Assembly: GCF_003583725.1 (NCBI RefSeq) | Contig: NZ_QXTF01000001.1 | Location: 620,001-684,000 of the forward strand | Source of the DNA: Sphingomonas edaphi | Lineage (GTDB): Bacteria > Pseudomonadota > Alphaproteobacteria > Sphingomonadales > Sphingomonadaceae | Length of the DNA stretch: 64,000 nucleotides | Reading direction: 5' to 3' | Shown here: positions 28,072-37,405 of the stretch, in pieces | How the letters are laid out: each line of letters opens with the position of its first letter | How positions within the stretch are numbered: position 1 is the first letter of the stretch | Notes under the pieces: model-generated | What the model saw: the letters and a program-made list of their open reading frames with translations, nothing else | Database searches by the model: none | Told to the model about the DNA's origin: nothing | Program-made: the position numbers and the translations under genes

Positions 28072-30441
28072 TCAGAAGGCTGCGTCGATGCCCAGCCGGA
28101 AGGTTCTCGGACGTAGGGGCGTAATTTGATCTCGCCCGGAGGTGAAGGGTGCGCCGAACGCGAAACGGTTGCCAAGCTGGTCCGCCAGGTTGGTGGCAGT
28201 GAACGAGATAGCCCTCCGATCATCGCCAAGACGAACGGAAATACCCGAATCCAGGTAGTCGCCCTGTGCGTCGCCGAGACGGGGTCCGACACCAAGCCGC
28301 GATCTGCCGATATAGCGCAGATAGCTACTCGCCGTGAGTGAATGCCCTCCACCCAGCTCATGCGACCAATCAATTGCAGCGCGGGCAGCTAGCCGGGCGA
28401 TATTCGGGATTCGCATGGCTCCCTCGGCTTCAGCTGCCATCAGCTTGAACGCCTCGCTCGGCCTCGTGATCTTACCGTCATTCCAGGCGACCCCCGCCTC
28501 GACCCGCAGCGTCCGGGAGACTTGCGCACCACCGTTAAGAGTCAGGGTCCATACTCGGCCATCACCAATGTTGTCGGTCGACGGCAGGCCGCCGGCATCG
28601 ATGAAGTCGGCCTGGATGTCGGACCATTTGCTGAGCGTCAGGCTGCCCTGGATGTCGATAGGATGACGCTGGGAAATTCCGTAACGGAACCCAAGCTCCG
28701 CAGTTGCGAGCTTGTCGTTGTGATAGGTTCGGACAAAGTCTGCCTCGATCGACAAACCTCCAGGTCGAAAGCCTTGCTGGAATCTGCCGTAGAGCGTGAG
28801 TTTGTCGACAGGACGTGCCAGTAGGGAAAAGGAGGGGAGGAATTGCCGCTCCTCCCGGTCTGCCTCACCGTACCGGGACGCGGCCAGCAATGGATTTAGA
28901 TGGCTTCCGTTACCCGACAGGCTGGAGATCGTGTAACGAGCGCCGGCACTCGCCTCCAATCCATCGGCTATCCTCAGGCCGATTTCGCCGTAGGCTGTCG
29001 ACTCGCGTACTCGGTTCTCGACCCCCGCCAGGTCGACCTGATGTTCGCCTTCCCGAATATCGCGTGCCACGGCATAACGATGAACGATGGAACTGAACCC
29101 GGCGACCCAGCTGTAGCCTTGGGCCATAGGGCGCCACACGCGAGTCTCGTTGCTGACGGACCAGCCGCGGCTGTCCTGGCCAAGTTGCCGAGCGGTATCG
29201 CCGGTCGACGCATCAAAATTCTCCGTCACTCGCTGACGTGTGAATCCCGTGGTGGAGCGAAAGCGCAATGATCCGCCATCCTTTCGGATCGCTACGCCCC
29301 CCATTTCAAATCGCGATACGAACGGCTGCGGCACCATGCTGTACCTCGACAGGCCATGCCCCTCACGATCCGCATATTGACTATCTTCGCCACGAATTCG
29401 CTGCGCGAGGCCGCTAACGTCAATTGACCAGCCCGGTATAATATCGGCGGACATCATTGCCCGACCGCCGTCTACCGACAGCCGGTTGATATCGGATTTG
29501 CCGGTGGCAAGATTGTCGACATAACCGCCTTCGGCCGAGTGATAGCCCACCGCACGAAATGCGGCCCCTTCCCACAGGGGCATGTTGAACATTCCCGAAC
29601 CGTCGAACCCCGGATCGCCATGAGTGGTCAGCGAAATGCCGACGCTTGCCCGCCCCGCGGTCATTCCGAGCACCGGCTTCACCGGCGTTACCTGGACGAT
29701 TCCGCCGAGCGAGCCGGAACCGTATAGGGTGCCTTGAGGCCCTTCGAGAACTTCAACTGATTCAATGTCGATGAGGCGGACATCCGGATCCGGCCCGCTG
29801 TATCCCATGCGCATGTCACCCATGTATTGGCCGACTGGCGACTGGGTGGGGCCGCTGAAACTGCTGTCGGCAATACCGCGAATGAACAGCTTATTCCGTC
29901 CGGAGCCGAGATGAGTCGATGAGAAGCCAACCGAGCGAGCCTCGATCGCCTCACTTCCGACAATGCCCCAGCCCTTGAGATCGTCGCCGTCGATTTTGGT
30001 CCACTGGCCAGCGAAGCGTGGCGAGGTCGTATCGCGCTTGCTCGCGGTAACGACGATTTCTTCCGGCTCAGGTGACGGCAAGTCGTAAGACGGGGCAGCC
30101 GCGATGCTAACTGCAGCAGCGGGGTGCGGAGCACGAGTCAGGATGAACGATTTAGAACCAACAACGCGCACTTTGAGGCCCGCGGCCCGAGCGAGCTGCC
30201 CGACTGCTGCCTCGTCACTGAGCTTTCCGCGCACAGCCGGCGCTGGCCGCCCGAGCAGCGTAGCATCGGGAATGGCAATATTGATTCCGGCCTGCCGACC
30301 CAGAGCGAAAGCCACCTCGCCGACCGTGCCCCTCGGCACGTCGATCACACGGGTTTGAGCGGCAAAGGAAGGGGAAATGGGCGCAGCCAGCGAAAGCAGG
30401 AGCGCCACAGGTACAATCCTAATTCGTAGCACCTCCCCCAA
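28072..30441 (-). CDS. TonB-dependent receptor with STN signalling domain (FecA-type)
   Basis: Outer-membrane receptor, 789 residues. A signal peptide ends at about residue 28 (SFAAQ). The secretin/TonB N-terminal (STN) domain covers about 30-105 and passes substrate signals to FecR. A TonB-box-like EEIVVTASKR is followed by the plug (LFIRGIADSSF, ESVEVLEGPQGTLYGSGSLGGIV) and the 22-strand barrel, ending in FRLGIDAAF with a terminal phenylalanine. The start is uncertain: TTG 30441, or GTG 30432 which lies right at a GGGGAGG. The gene overlaps the FecR gene by 23 bases, so expression is coupled. The ligand is unknown (siderophore, haem or glycan). Confidence 0.92.
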   Translation of the reverse strand: MGEVLRIRIVPVALLLSLAAPISPSFAAQTRVIDVPRGTVGEVAFALGRQAGINIAIPDATLLGRPAPAVRGKLSDEAAVGQLARAAGLKVRVVGSKSFILTRAPHPAAAVSIAAAPSYDLPSPEPEEIVVTASKRDTTSPRFAGQWTKIDGDDLKGWGIVGSEAIEARSVGFSSTHLGSGRNKLFIRGIADSSFSGPTQSPVGQYMGDMRMGYSGPDPDVRLIDIESVEVLEGPQGTLYGSGSLGGIVQVTPVKPVLGMTAGRASVGISLTTHGDPGFDGSGMFNMPLWEGAAFRAVGYHSAEGGYVDNLATGKSDINRLSVDGGRAMMSADIIPGWSIDVSGLAQRIRGEDSQYADREGHGLSRYSMVPQPFVSRFEMGGVAIRKDGGSLRFRSTTGFTRQRVTENFDASTGDTARQLGQDSRGWSVSNETRVWRPMAQGYSWVAGFSSIVHRYAVARDIREGEHQVDLAGVENRVRESTAYGEIGLRIADGLEASAGARYTISSLSGNGSHLNPLLAASRYGEADREERQFLPSFSLLARPVDKLTLYGRFQQGFRPGGLSIEADFVRTYHNDKLATAELGFRYGISQRHPIDIQGSLTLSKWSDIQADFIDAGGLPSTDNIGDGRVWTLTLNGGAQVSRTLRVEAGVAWNDGKITRPSEAFKLMAAEAEGAMRIPNIARLAARAAIDWSHELGGGHSLTASSYLRYIGRSRLGVGPRLGDAQGDYLDSGISVRLGDDRRAISFTATNLADQLGNRFAFGAPFTSGRDQITPLRPRTFRLGIDAAF

Positions 30442-31345
30442 TCATCCAGCGATCGCCGGCTCGCTTGACATCGAGTCCCAGCAACGGGCCCAGCGCTTGG
30501 GGGTCATTGCGAATCTCCGCAATTGCCAGTGTTCCCGTGAATTGCCGGGGCCCCATATCATCCTGCAGCGTGAAGTCGATGCCCGTCGTTCGACGAAGAT
30601 CGCCGATCACTCGACCAACGGGTTCGGACCGGTAGACGAGCTGTCCGCCAGTCCATGCGCCAATCGAGGCTTCGTCGACCCGCATTGGCCGCAAGATGCG
30701 GTCGCCGTCCCTTGCGTCAAGTCGATCGCCCTTACGCAAGACCAAGCGCGCGCCAGACGGATCGGCGACGATAGCTCCTTCCGAAACGGCCACACTCGTC
30801 AGCGTGCCGATCCGAACGACATCGAACACCGTGCCGATGTCGGTGAGCAGCAGATCACCCGATGTCACCTTAAGCCCCTGGTTGGCAGGGCCTTGCAGGC
30901 GAACAAGGATTTCGCCCTCGGCCAGCCGCACCGTTCGCCGGTCAAAGCCGGCGACTTCCAGCCTCGTGCCGCCGTTCATGACGAGCTGGTCGCCTTCAGC
31001 GAGCGTAATGGTACGTTGTTCGCCCGGAGCGGTTACGTAGCTTTGAGGTGTCAAGCGCGGGACGAGAATGGTGGTCCCTGCTGCTGCAAGCACCGCTAGG
31101 CTTGCAGCGATCGCAAGACGCCGCGGGACTGAACTCGGCCGCAGAGCGGCACGAACAGCTCCGCCCTTCTCAAGTTGCGCAAGAAGGTCGGTCTCGCGCC
31201 CGGCCAGCCTATGATACGCGTCCGCGTTCGTAGGGTCGCGTTCCAGCCAATCGGTGAAGGCTTCCCAGTCCTGAAACTCCGGATCATTAGTCCGGATTAG
31301 CCAGGTCAGCGCTTCTTCAATCTTCGGTTCCCCGGTCCGGGTCAT
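30419..31345 (-). CDS. FecR family anti-sigma / sigma-regulator
   Basis: Inner-membrane regulator, 308 residues. The N-terminal cytoplasmic part (IEEALTWLIRTNDPEFQDWEAFTDWLERDPTNADAY) is the DUF4880 sigma-binding region. A single membrane helix lies at about residues 77-98 (RRLAIAASLAVLAAAGTTI). The periplasmic FecR domain follows with YVTAPGEQRTITLAEGDQLVMN and VTSGDLLLTDIGTVFDV. A C-terminal STN-like segment (GRVIGDLRRTTGIDFTL) probably meets the receptor's STN domain. ATG 31345 is preferred, with GAGG five bases upstream; GTG 31351 is possible. Confidence 0.93.
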   Translation of the reverse strand: MTRTGEPKIEEALTWLIRTNDPEFQDWEAFTDWLERDPTNADAYHRLAGRETDLLAQLEKGGAVRAALRPSSVPRRLAIAASLAVLAAAGTTILVPRLTPQSYVTAPGEQRTITLAEGDQLVMNGGTRLEVAGFDRRTVRLAEGEILVRLQGPANQGLKVTSGDLLLTDIGTVFDVVRIGTLTSVAVSEGAIVADPSGARLVLRKGDRLDARDGDRILRPMRVDEASIGAWTGGQLVYRSEPVGRVIGDLRRTTGIDFTLQDDMGPRQFTGTLAIAEIRNDPQALGPLLGLDVKRAGDRWMIGGGATN

Positions 31346-31381
31346 CGCCACCTCATGCCATCAAGGACGGAGTCATCACGG

Positions 31382-31900
31382 TTATTCCTCATCGAGGCGC
31401 TCCTTGATGATCAGCAATTGGCGGTAGACCACGCGCAAATCGCTTTCGATGGTACTTGGGCTGAGGCCCATCTCTCTGGCTATTTCCCGCTGTGATCGGC
31501 CATCAAGCCGGTGCCGCCGAAAAATGCCCAGCGCCCTTGAGGGAAGCCCGCGCATTGCAGCTTCAACGATGTCCAGCTGCTGGCGAGACAGTGTTTGCCG
31601 CTCCGCATCGGGTTGGGCGCGCGGATCGTCACCTTCCGAACTTACAAGTTCCGTCCATTCCCGTTCTCGCCGGCGGGCCATGCTCTCAGCACGGCGACGA
31701 TCAATCATCAGATTGGTTGCCATACGGAAAAAATAGCTTCTCGGATTAGCGATCGGACCGACCCGCGCCTCAGCGATCCTCAACCATAATTCTTGAATAC
31801 AGTCGTCAGCCCCCTCGCCCGCTCCGTGTGCCCGAAGGTAGCGCAGCAACGAATCGCGGTGCTCGGCAAACAGCTGCTGAAGACCCTGAGCCGCAGTCAT
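31382..31900 (-). CDS. ECF RNA polymerase sigma factor (FecI-like)
   Basis: Group IV sigma factor of 172 residues. Region 2 reads LFAEHRDSLLRYLRAHG...CIQELWLRIAE and NPRSYFFRMATNLMIDRRRAES; region 4 is LPSRALGIFRRHRLDGRSQREIAREMGLSPSTIESDLRVVYRQ. This is the FecI layout, and the fecR-like gene is 36 bases downstream. It starts only 15 bases after the GlcD-like gene, so it may be partly transcribed from that gene's promoter as well as its own. Confidence 0.93.
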   Translation of the reverse strand: MTAAQGLQQLFAEHRDSLLRYLRAHGAGEGADDCIQELWLRIAEARVGPIANPRSYFFRMATNLMIDRRRAESMARRREREWTELVSSEGDDPRAQPDAERQTLSRQQLDIVEAAMRGLPSRALGIFRRHRLDGRSQREIAREMGLSPSTIESDLRVVYRQLLIIKERLDEE

Positions 31901-31915
31901 CCAGGGGCCGCCAGA

Positions 31916-33334
31916 TCAGACAAGCTTGCCCGGGTTGAATAGTCCGGTTGGATCCAGCGCCGCCTTAATGGCGCGCAAGGCACGGACCCGATCCGGGCAA
32001 AGCCTCTCAAGCTCCTCCCTTTTCATTACGCCGATGCCATGTTCCGCGCTGATAGACCCTCCGGCCGCGGTGACCAGATCGTGGACCATCTCCGTAACGA
32101 CCGGACCTTCCCGCGCCAGCCAGTCTTCGCTTCGGCGCTCGCCTGCGCGGACGTGAAAGTGAATGTTGCCATCGCCCAAATGGCCGAAGCCTGAGACATG
32201 CGTGCCAGGGAATGCCGCCTCAATTGCTTCAGCAGCATCACTCATAAACCGGGGCATGTCGGATATCGGAACGCTGATGTCATGCTGGGTTGCAGGGCCG
32301 AAGGTCGCGCGCTCCGCTTCGGACAGGCTGTCGCGGATGCGCCAGAAGGCTTCCGCCTGCGCTTCGCTTGACGAAATTACGGCATCCGTGACGATGCCCT
32401 TTGCAACCAATGCTTCAAGCAACCGTGCTAGCAGATCAGTTGGCGACTCCTGCTCCGCATTTTCAGCGACCACTTCGACAAGCGCATGCCAGGCATGGCG
32501 GCCGGGCAATGGTGAACGGGTACCGCTCACATGGCCAAGGACAGCGTGAAGCGATTCATCTGGAAGAACCTCAAATCCCTCAACCCGATCGGTTTGCGCC
32601 TGCAGCGCATAGAGCGTTTCTAGCGCCGCTTGGGTGCTTGACAGCCCGAGCCAGGCGACCGCGCGAGAATGAATGGCGGGAACGAGCTTTAGGCGGGCTG
32701 CGGTAATAACCCCCAGCGTACCTTCTGCACCAATGAGCAATTGGTCGATACTGTAGCCGCGGTTGTCCTTCTTAAGCCCGCACAGGCCGTCATGGACCGT
32801 GCCGTCCGGAAGGACCGCCTCGACGCCCTCGACCAGCGCCCGCATTGGACCGAACCGCAGGACCTGGGTGCCGCCCGCGTTGGTGGAGACGAGGCCGCCA
32901 ATCGTAGCACTGCCTTTCGCGCCGAGCGTAAGCGGGAAACGCAGTCCTTCTGCAGCGACAGCCTCATGCAGATTGTGAAGTATCACTCCAGCTTCGACAT
33001 CGGTCCGCATCGCGGCCCGGTCGATGGCTCTGACGCGGTTCATTCGCCGCAGCGACAGGATCAGCGCGCTTCCATCGTCTGGCGGCGTCGCACCGCCGAC
33101 CATCGACGTGTTTCCGCCTTGCGGTACCAAGGGCACCCCCAATTGCCGCGCCAGCGCGATAACCATGGCGACTTGAGGCGTCGATGACGGCTGGAGAATG
33201 GCGCTGGCCCGGCCATGCCAGCGGCCGCGCCAGTCGGTTAGCCAAGGCTCAATCTCGGCGGGATCGGCGATAACCGCCCGTTCTCCAATGCGAGAGCGGA
33301 CCTCATCGACTAATGACTGCTGTGTCGGGTTCAT
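31916..33334 (-). CDS. FAD-binding oxidoreductase (GlcD / D-2-hydroxyglutarate or D-lactate dehydrogenase type)
   Basis: 472-residue flavoenzyme that oxidises a D-2-hydroxy acid. The VAO/PCMH-type FAD domain is clear (VPQGGNTSMVGGATP, GLVSTNAGGTQVLRFG, GAEGTLGVITAARLKL). The FAD-linked oxidase C-terminal domain has the metal-site histidines in GFGHLGDGNIHFHV and SAEHGIGVMKR. The electron acceptor may be a flavoprotein or quinone. No GlcE or GlcF partners are present, which favours D-2-hydroxyglutarate or D-lactate dehydrogenase. ATG 33334 is used; GTG 33337 is one codon earlier. Confidence 0.88.
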   Translation of the reverse strand: MNPTQQSLVDEVRSRIGERAVIADPAEIEPWLTDWRGRWHGRASAILQPSSTPQVAMVIALARQLGVPLVPQGGNTSMVGGATPPDDGSALILSLRRMNRVRAIDRAAMRTDVEAGVILHNLHEAVAAEGLRFPLTLGAKGSATIGGLVSTNAGGTQVLRFGPMRALVEGVEAVLPDGTVHDGLCGLKKDNRGYSIDQLLIGAEGTLGVITAARLKLVPAIHSRAVAWLGLSSTQAALETLYALQAQTDRVEGFEVLPDESLHAVLGHVSGTRSPLPGRHAWHALVEVVAENAEQESPTDLLARLLEALVAKGIVTDAVISSSEAQAEAFWRIRDSLSEAERATFGPATQHDISVPISDMPRFMSDAAEAIEAAFPGTHVSGFGHLGDGNIHFHVRAGERRSEDWLAREGPVVTEMVHDLVTAAGGSISAEHGIGVMKREELERLCPDRVRALRAIKAALDPTGLFNPGKLV

Positions 33335-33385
33335 CACCCATCCCTAGGCTTGTCGCGGGCCGCCCGGCAAGCGTAGGACGGAAGC

Positions 33386-33877
33386 ATGGCACGCCCACCC
33401 ATCACCATCGTCCTTGCCCGCGCAATCAATGGAGTCATCGGTCGCGATGGCGACCTTCCCTGGCACATTCCGGGGGACCTGAAACGCTTCAAGGCCCTGA
33501 CCATGGGCAGCGCGATGATCATGGGCCGCAAGACGTTCGATAGCCTGCCGGGCATTCTCCCCGGACGGCGGCACATCGTGATGACCCGCGACCGCAATTG
33601 GAAGGCGGGCGGCGTCGAGATTGCTCACGACATGGACCAAGCCATCTCCCTCTGCGGCGATGAGCATATTTCGGTGATCGGAGGGGCCGCGATCTTCCAG
33701 TTGTTCGAGCCAATCGCCGACCGTATCGAGCTTACCGAAGTTATCGAGGTCGCTGAGGGCGATGTGACCATGCCAGACCTGCGCTCCAGCGAACGCTGGA
33801 AGGAAGTGGCCAGTGAGGACCATCCCATGACGGCCGACGCGCCAGCTTGGCGCACCGTTAGTTTGGTCCGCGCCTAG
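33386..33877 (+). CDS. folA: Dihydrofolate reductase
   Basis: NADPH-dependent reduction of dihydrofolate to tetrahydrofolate, 163 residues. Motifs: IVLARAINGVIGRDGDLPWHIP, the substrate-binding acid in PGDLKRFKALTMG, MGRKTFDSLPG, and ISVIGGAAIFQLF (cofactor loop). The sequence is full length for a type I enzyme. No thyA is adjacent. It diverges from the GlcD-like gene over 51 bases and ends in a CTAG shared with the convergent gene. Confidence 0.96.
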   Translation: MARPPITIVLARAINGVIGRDGDLPWHIPGDLKRFKALTMGSAMIMGRKTFDSLPGILPGRRHIVMTRDRNWKAGGVEIAHDMDQAISLCGDEHISVIGGAAIFQLFEPIADRIELTEVIEVAEGDVTMPDLRSSERWKEVASEDHPMTADAPAWRTVSLVRA

Positions 33878-34401
33878 CGCTTTCCCCCGCCGGCCGCGAA
33901 GGTTCGCAACCGCTTCATCTGCGTGGCCAGCACCTGGTCGACGAGAGGTGCCATTGCCCCCGCTCCGCCCTTGGCGAAACCGGCAGCTCGATAGTTCATC
34001 GTGAGACGCGAACCGCCGGCAATCGGTTCGACCTTCACGTCCATCACGCCCGCGGTCGCTTCGTACAGCAATGGCCCAAGACTACCTGTAAGGACCACCC
34101 GCTCCCCGGGCTGGAGAAAGGTGACTCGCATATGTTCGATACCGCCGCCGTCGTCGAGGGTCTCGCAGAAGCAGCCGCCGGGGCGCATTTGCAGAGCCAG
34201 ACGCGACGCATCACCCGAATAGGTGTGCTCCTTGTCCCACCAGTCCTGCACCTGGCCAAAGGCGGCGAATGCTTTCTCCGTGGGAATGACCAGGTTGATG
34301 CTTTGCCGAACTTCGAAGCCATGATCGCCCGCACTGACCACCTCGGCGGCCGCAGGCGTCGAAAGCCCGAGCATGGCTACCGCAATCAGGAATTTTCTCA
34401 T
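33874..34401 (-). CDS. Exported SRPBCC (START-like) family protein
   Basis: 175 residues with a signal peptide (residues 1-19, ending TPAAAE) and a START/polyketide-cyclase fold (VIPTEKAFAAFGQVQDWWDKEHTY, CFCETLDDGGGIEHMRVTF). The fold suggests binding of a hydrophobic ligand in the periplasm; no enzyme activity can be predicted. It is 44 bases downstream of adk on the same strand and sits where rpsM would be expected after adk. Confidence 0.82.
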   Translation of the reverse strand: MRKFLIAVAMLGLSTPAAAEVVSAGDHGFEVRQSINLVIPTEKAFAAFGQVQDWWDKEHTYSGDASRLALQMRPGGCFCETLDDGGGIEHMRVTFLQPGERVVLTGSLGPLLYEATAGVMDVKVEPIAGGSRLTMNYRAAGFAKGGAGAMAPLVDQVLATQMKRLRTFAAGGGKR

Positions 34402-34445
34402 CGTTCAGCCCCACAGTTGCAGGGCAGCAGATTACGCGATCTGGC

Positions 34446-35096
34446 TTAGCTGTCGAGGACGGCGTCGATCGCGGCGGCGACCGCCTTGACATTGGCCATG
34501 CCATCAACCCGCCGGACCAACCCCTTATCTTCGTAGAAGGGCAATATCGGCGCGGTCTTCGCTCGATACTCCGCCATGCGGGTGCGCACCGTCTGCTCGT
34601 TGTCGTCAGGCCGGCGCTTAAAGTCGTGGCTGCCGCAAACGTCGCATGTGCCTTCAACCGCGGGCAGCTTGAACGTGTCGTGATAGCTAGCGCCGCAATT
34701 CGCGCAGGTGAAGCGGCCGGTGATGCGATCCACCAGCGCTTCCTCGTCAACCACCAGCTCTATCACGTAATCAAGCTTGCGGCCGCGCTCCGCGAGAAGG
34801 ATTTCCAGCGCTTCGGCTTGGTGCTTCGTCCGAGGAAAGCCGTCGAAGATGGCCCCACTGGCGCCCACGCTGTCCAGTCGCTCACCGATCAGGGCCGACA
34901 CAATCGCGTCACTGACCAGCTCGCCGGCTTCCATCACCGCTTTCGCCTTGAGCCCTGTCGGCGTCCCCTTGGCGACCGCTTCGCGAAGCATGTCACCGGT
35001 AGACATCTGGACCATGCCGCGGTTTTCGACGAGCCGCTGTGCCTGAGTTCCCTTACCCGCCCCCGGCGGCCCGAGAAGAATGATATCCAACGTCAA
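34446..35096 (-). CDS. adk: Adenylate kinase
   Basis: Converts ATP + AMP to 2 ADP, 216 residues. P-loop GPPGAGKGTQ, AMP-binding STGDMLREAV and FDGFPRTKHQAEAL. The long LID is of the metal-binding type, with CANC (residues 130-133) and CDVC. The start is TTG 35096, with ACAGGGGA upstream; another TTG lies two codons in. It follows secY, as in most spc operons. Confidence 0.97.
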   Translation of the reverse strand: MTLDIILLGPPGAGKGTQAQRLVENRGMVQMSTGDMLREAVAKGTPTGLKAKAVMEAGELVSDAIVSALIGERLDSVGASGAIFDGFPRTKHQAEALEILLAERGRKLDYVIELVVDEEALVDRITGRFTCANCGASYHDTFKLPAVEGTCDVCGSHDFKRRPDDNEQTVRTRMAEYRAKTAPILPFYEDKGLVRRVDGMANVKAVAAAIDAVLDS

Positions 35097-35120
35097 ATCC
35101 CCTGTCCGGATGCCGCGAGA

Positions 35121-36491
35121 TTACCGGCGGCGTCCGCCCTTGAGCTTCGCCTTCTTGATCAAATCGCCATATTGATGAGCGATCAAGTGGCTCTGAATCT
35201 GGCTGACCGTGTCCATCGTCACGTTTACGACGATCAGTAGGCTGGTCCCGCCCAGATAGAAGGCGACGCCCATCTGGCTCAGCGCGATCTCGGGGATGAG
35301 ACAGATGGTAACGAGATATGCAGCGCCAATCACCGTGATACGGTTGAGCAGGTAATCGAAATAATTCTCAGTGGCCTTGCCCGGTCGAATACCCGGGACG
35401 AAGCCGCCATGCCGCTTAAGGTTCTCCGCCGTTTCCTCAGAATTGAACTGAACCGCGGTGTAGAAGAAGCAGAAGAAGGCAATCCCGGCCGCGTAGAGCG
35501 CAAGGTAGAGGGGCGCGCCATGCTGCAAATATGTGCTGATGGTAATGAGCAACTCGTTCGACGAACTATCAGGAGCGGTGGCATTTCCGCCCGCGAATTG
35601 AAGCACCGTCAGCGGCATCAGCAACAGCGACGAGGCGAAGATCGGCGGAATGACACCTGCGGTGTTTAGCTTGAGTGGCAGGTGGCTCCGCTCCTGCTGC
35701 ATCATGCCGCGCGCTGTCTGACGCTTCGGGTACTGGATCAGGACGCGACGCTGGGCGCGCTCCATGAAGCAGATGAAGAGGACGAGCACGACCACCGCGA
35801 CGACGATCCCAAAGACAAGCATCGGATCCATGGTCCCGCTACGCCCGCCTTCGAACAACTGAGCTAAGGTCCGTGGCAACGACGCGACGATACCCGCCAT
35901 GATGATCAGCGAGACCCCGTTGCCGATGCCGCGGCTCGTAATCTGTTCGCCGATCCACATTAGGAACAGCGTGCCGCCGACGAGGCTGACCGTTGCGGTT
36001 ACGCGGAACAACATGCCGGGCTCGACGACCGCGGAGATGCCCTGCGTCGCTGCGAGACCTTCCAGGCCCACGGCAATGAAATAACCCTGCACAGTCGTCA
36101 GGAGCACCGTGAGATAGCGGGTGTACTGGTTGAGCTTCTTCCGGCCTGTCTCACCCTCCTTCTTGAGGGCTTTCCACGGTTCGTAGAGCGAACCACCCAG
36201 CTGGATGACGATCGAGGCGGTGATGTAGGGCATGACGCCGAGCGCGATGATCGACATGCGCTCCAGACTGCCGCCCGAGAAAGTGTTGAAGAAATCGAGC
36301 ACGCCGCCCTGCTGCGTCTGGAACAGATTGGCCAGCGCGCGCGGATCGATGCCCGGGATCGGAACGAATGACAGCAGGCGGAACAGGATCAGCGCGCCCA
36401 GCGTGAACCACAGGCGCTTCTTGAGTTCGGTCGCCTTCGAAAAGCTTGCCAGCGAAATGTTGGCGGCCAGTTGTTCGGCTGCGGATGCCAT
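35121..36491 (-). CDS. secY: Protein translocase subunit SecY
   Basis: Core of the SecYEG translocon in the inner membrane, 456 residues, ten membrane helices. Signatures: IPGIDPRALANLF and LFNTFSGGSLERMSI-like segment in the plug region, MERAQRRVLIQYPKR in the cytosolic loop, and the final loop region QIQSHLIAHQYGDLIKKAKLKG. The gene lies 107 bases after rplO. Confidence 0.97.
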   Translation of the reverse strand: MASAAEQLAANISLASFSKATELKKRLWFTLGALILFRLLSFVPIPGIDPRALANLFQTQQGGVLDFFNTFSGGSLERMSIIALGVMPYITASIVIQLGGSLYEPWKALKKEGETGRKKLNQYTRYLTVLLTTVQGYFIAVGLEGLAATQGISAVVEPGMLFRVTATVSLVGGTLFLMWIGEQITSRGIGNGVSLIIMAGIVASLPRTLAQLFEGGRSGTMDPMLVFGIVVAVVVLVLFICFMERAQRRVLIQYPKRQTARGMMQQERSHLPLKLNTAGVIPPIFASSLLLMPLTVLQFAGGNATAPDSSSNELLITISTYLQHGAPLYLALYAAGIAFFCFFYTAVQFNSEETAENLKRHGGFVPGIRPGKATENYFDYLLNRITVIGAAYLVTICLIPEIALSQMGVAFYLGGTSLLIVVNVTMDTVSQIQSHLIAHQYGDLIKKAKLKGGRRR

Positions 36492-36598
36492 CGATGTTCC
36501 CTAGATGAAAGTCAGGCGGCGACGGGCCTTACGCCCCCCGCCGCCCGATATAGTGTGTGAAGGCGTCTTGCGAAGCCCCAACGCGACGAATGACCCGA

Positions 36599-37144
36599 TC
36601 AGGCCTTCTTCGCCTTGGCGGCTAGCTTCGCATCGCGAGTCTTGCCCTTCTTGGCGGCGGCGAGAGCGGCGGGATCCTTCTTTTCGATGATTTCCACCTT
36701 GCCACCGGCCTTTTCTACCGCTTCGATCGCGCCCTTCGACGCGCCGGCGACCTTGAAGCTCACCTTGGTCTTGAGCTCGCCCTTGCCGAGCAAGCGGACG
36801 CCGTCCTTGCCGCCGCGAGCGAGGCCAGCGGCCTTCAGCGCGTCATGGTCGAGCGTGCCCTTGGCGTCGAGCTTCTTGGCGTCGATCATCTTTTGGATCG
36901 CGCCCAGGTTCACCTCGGCATAATCCTTGGCGAAGATGTTGTTGAAGCCGCGCTTCGGCAAACGCATGTGCAGCGGCATCTGGCCGCCTTCAAAGCCCTT
37001 TATCGATACGCCCGAACGGCTCTTCTGGCCCTTCTGGCCTCGGCCTGCGGTCTTGCCCAAGCCCGAACCGATGCCACGGCCGACGCGGACGCGGCCCTGA
37101 CGTGCACCGGGGTTGTCACGGAGTTCGTTGATCTTGATGGTCAT
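36599..37144 (-). CDS. rplO: 50S ribosomal protein L15
   Basis: 181 residues from ATG 37144; E. coli L15 has 144. Core motifs: [32 protein letters not shown] and the C-terminal [18 protein letters not shown] region. After that comes a basic alanine/lysine tail of about 30 residues ([23 protein letters not shown]), which is extra compared with E. coli. Confidence 0.97.
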   Translation of the reverse strand: MTIKINELRDNPGARQGRVRVGRGIGSGLGKTAGRGQKGQKSRSGVSIKGFEGGQMPLHMRLPKRGFNNIFAKDYAEVNLGAIQKMIDAKKLDAKGTLDHDALKAAGLARGGKDGVRLLGKGELKTKVSFKVAGASKGAIEAVEKAGGKVEIIEKKDPAALAAAKKGKTRDAKLAAKAKKA

Positions 37145-37216
37145 GTCTTGCACTCGCTTTCGCTTATTTCGCGCATGAGGCCGGACAGCGAACCGCCCGG
37201 CCCCGATACTGGTTGA

Positions 37217-37399
37217 TTAGTCTTCGACCTTCAGAAGATGCGCAACCTTGCGCACCTGGCCGAGCACTTCCGGAGTCGCCTCAACTTCAACCGTGCGATG
37301 CATCTTGTTGAGGCCCAAGCCGACCAGCGTCGCACGCTGGGTCTTGTGACGGCGGATCGGCGAACCCGTCTGGGTGATCTTGATCTTCTTCGCAGCCAT
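37217..37399 (-). CDS. rpmD: 50S ribosomal protein L30
   Basis: 60 residues, full length. It contains the family core [31 protein letters not shown]. It is six bases downstream of rpsE in the spc operon. Confidence 0.97.
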   Translation of the reverse strand: MAAKKIKITQTGSPIRRHKTQRATLVGLGLNKMHRTVEVEATPEVLGQVRKVAHLLKVED

Positions 37400-37405
37400 G
37401 ACTGA

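Noticed and set aside
30419-31900. Secreted-enzyme or antibiotic resistance regulator assignment for the sigma/FecR genes
   Set aside because: The receptor that follows has an STN domain, so the cassette fits cell-surface signalling for uptake; no resistance genes are adjacent.
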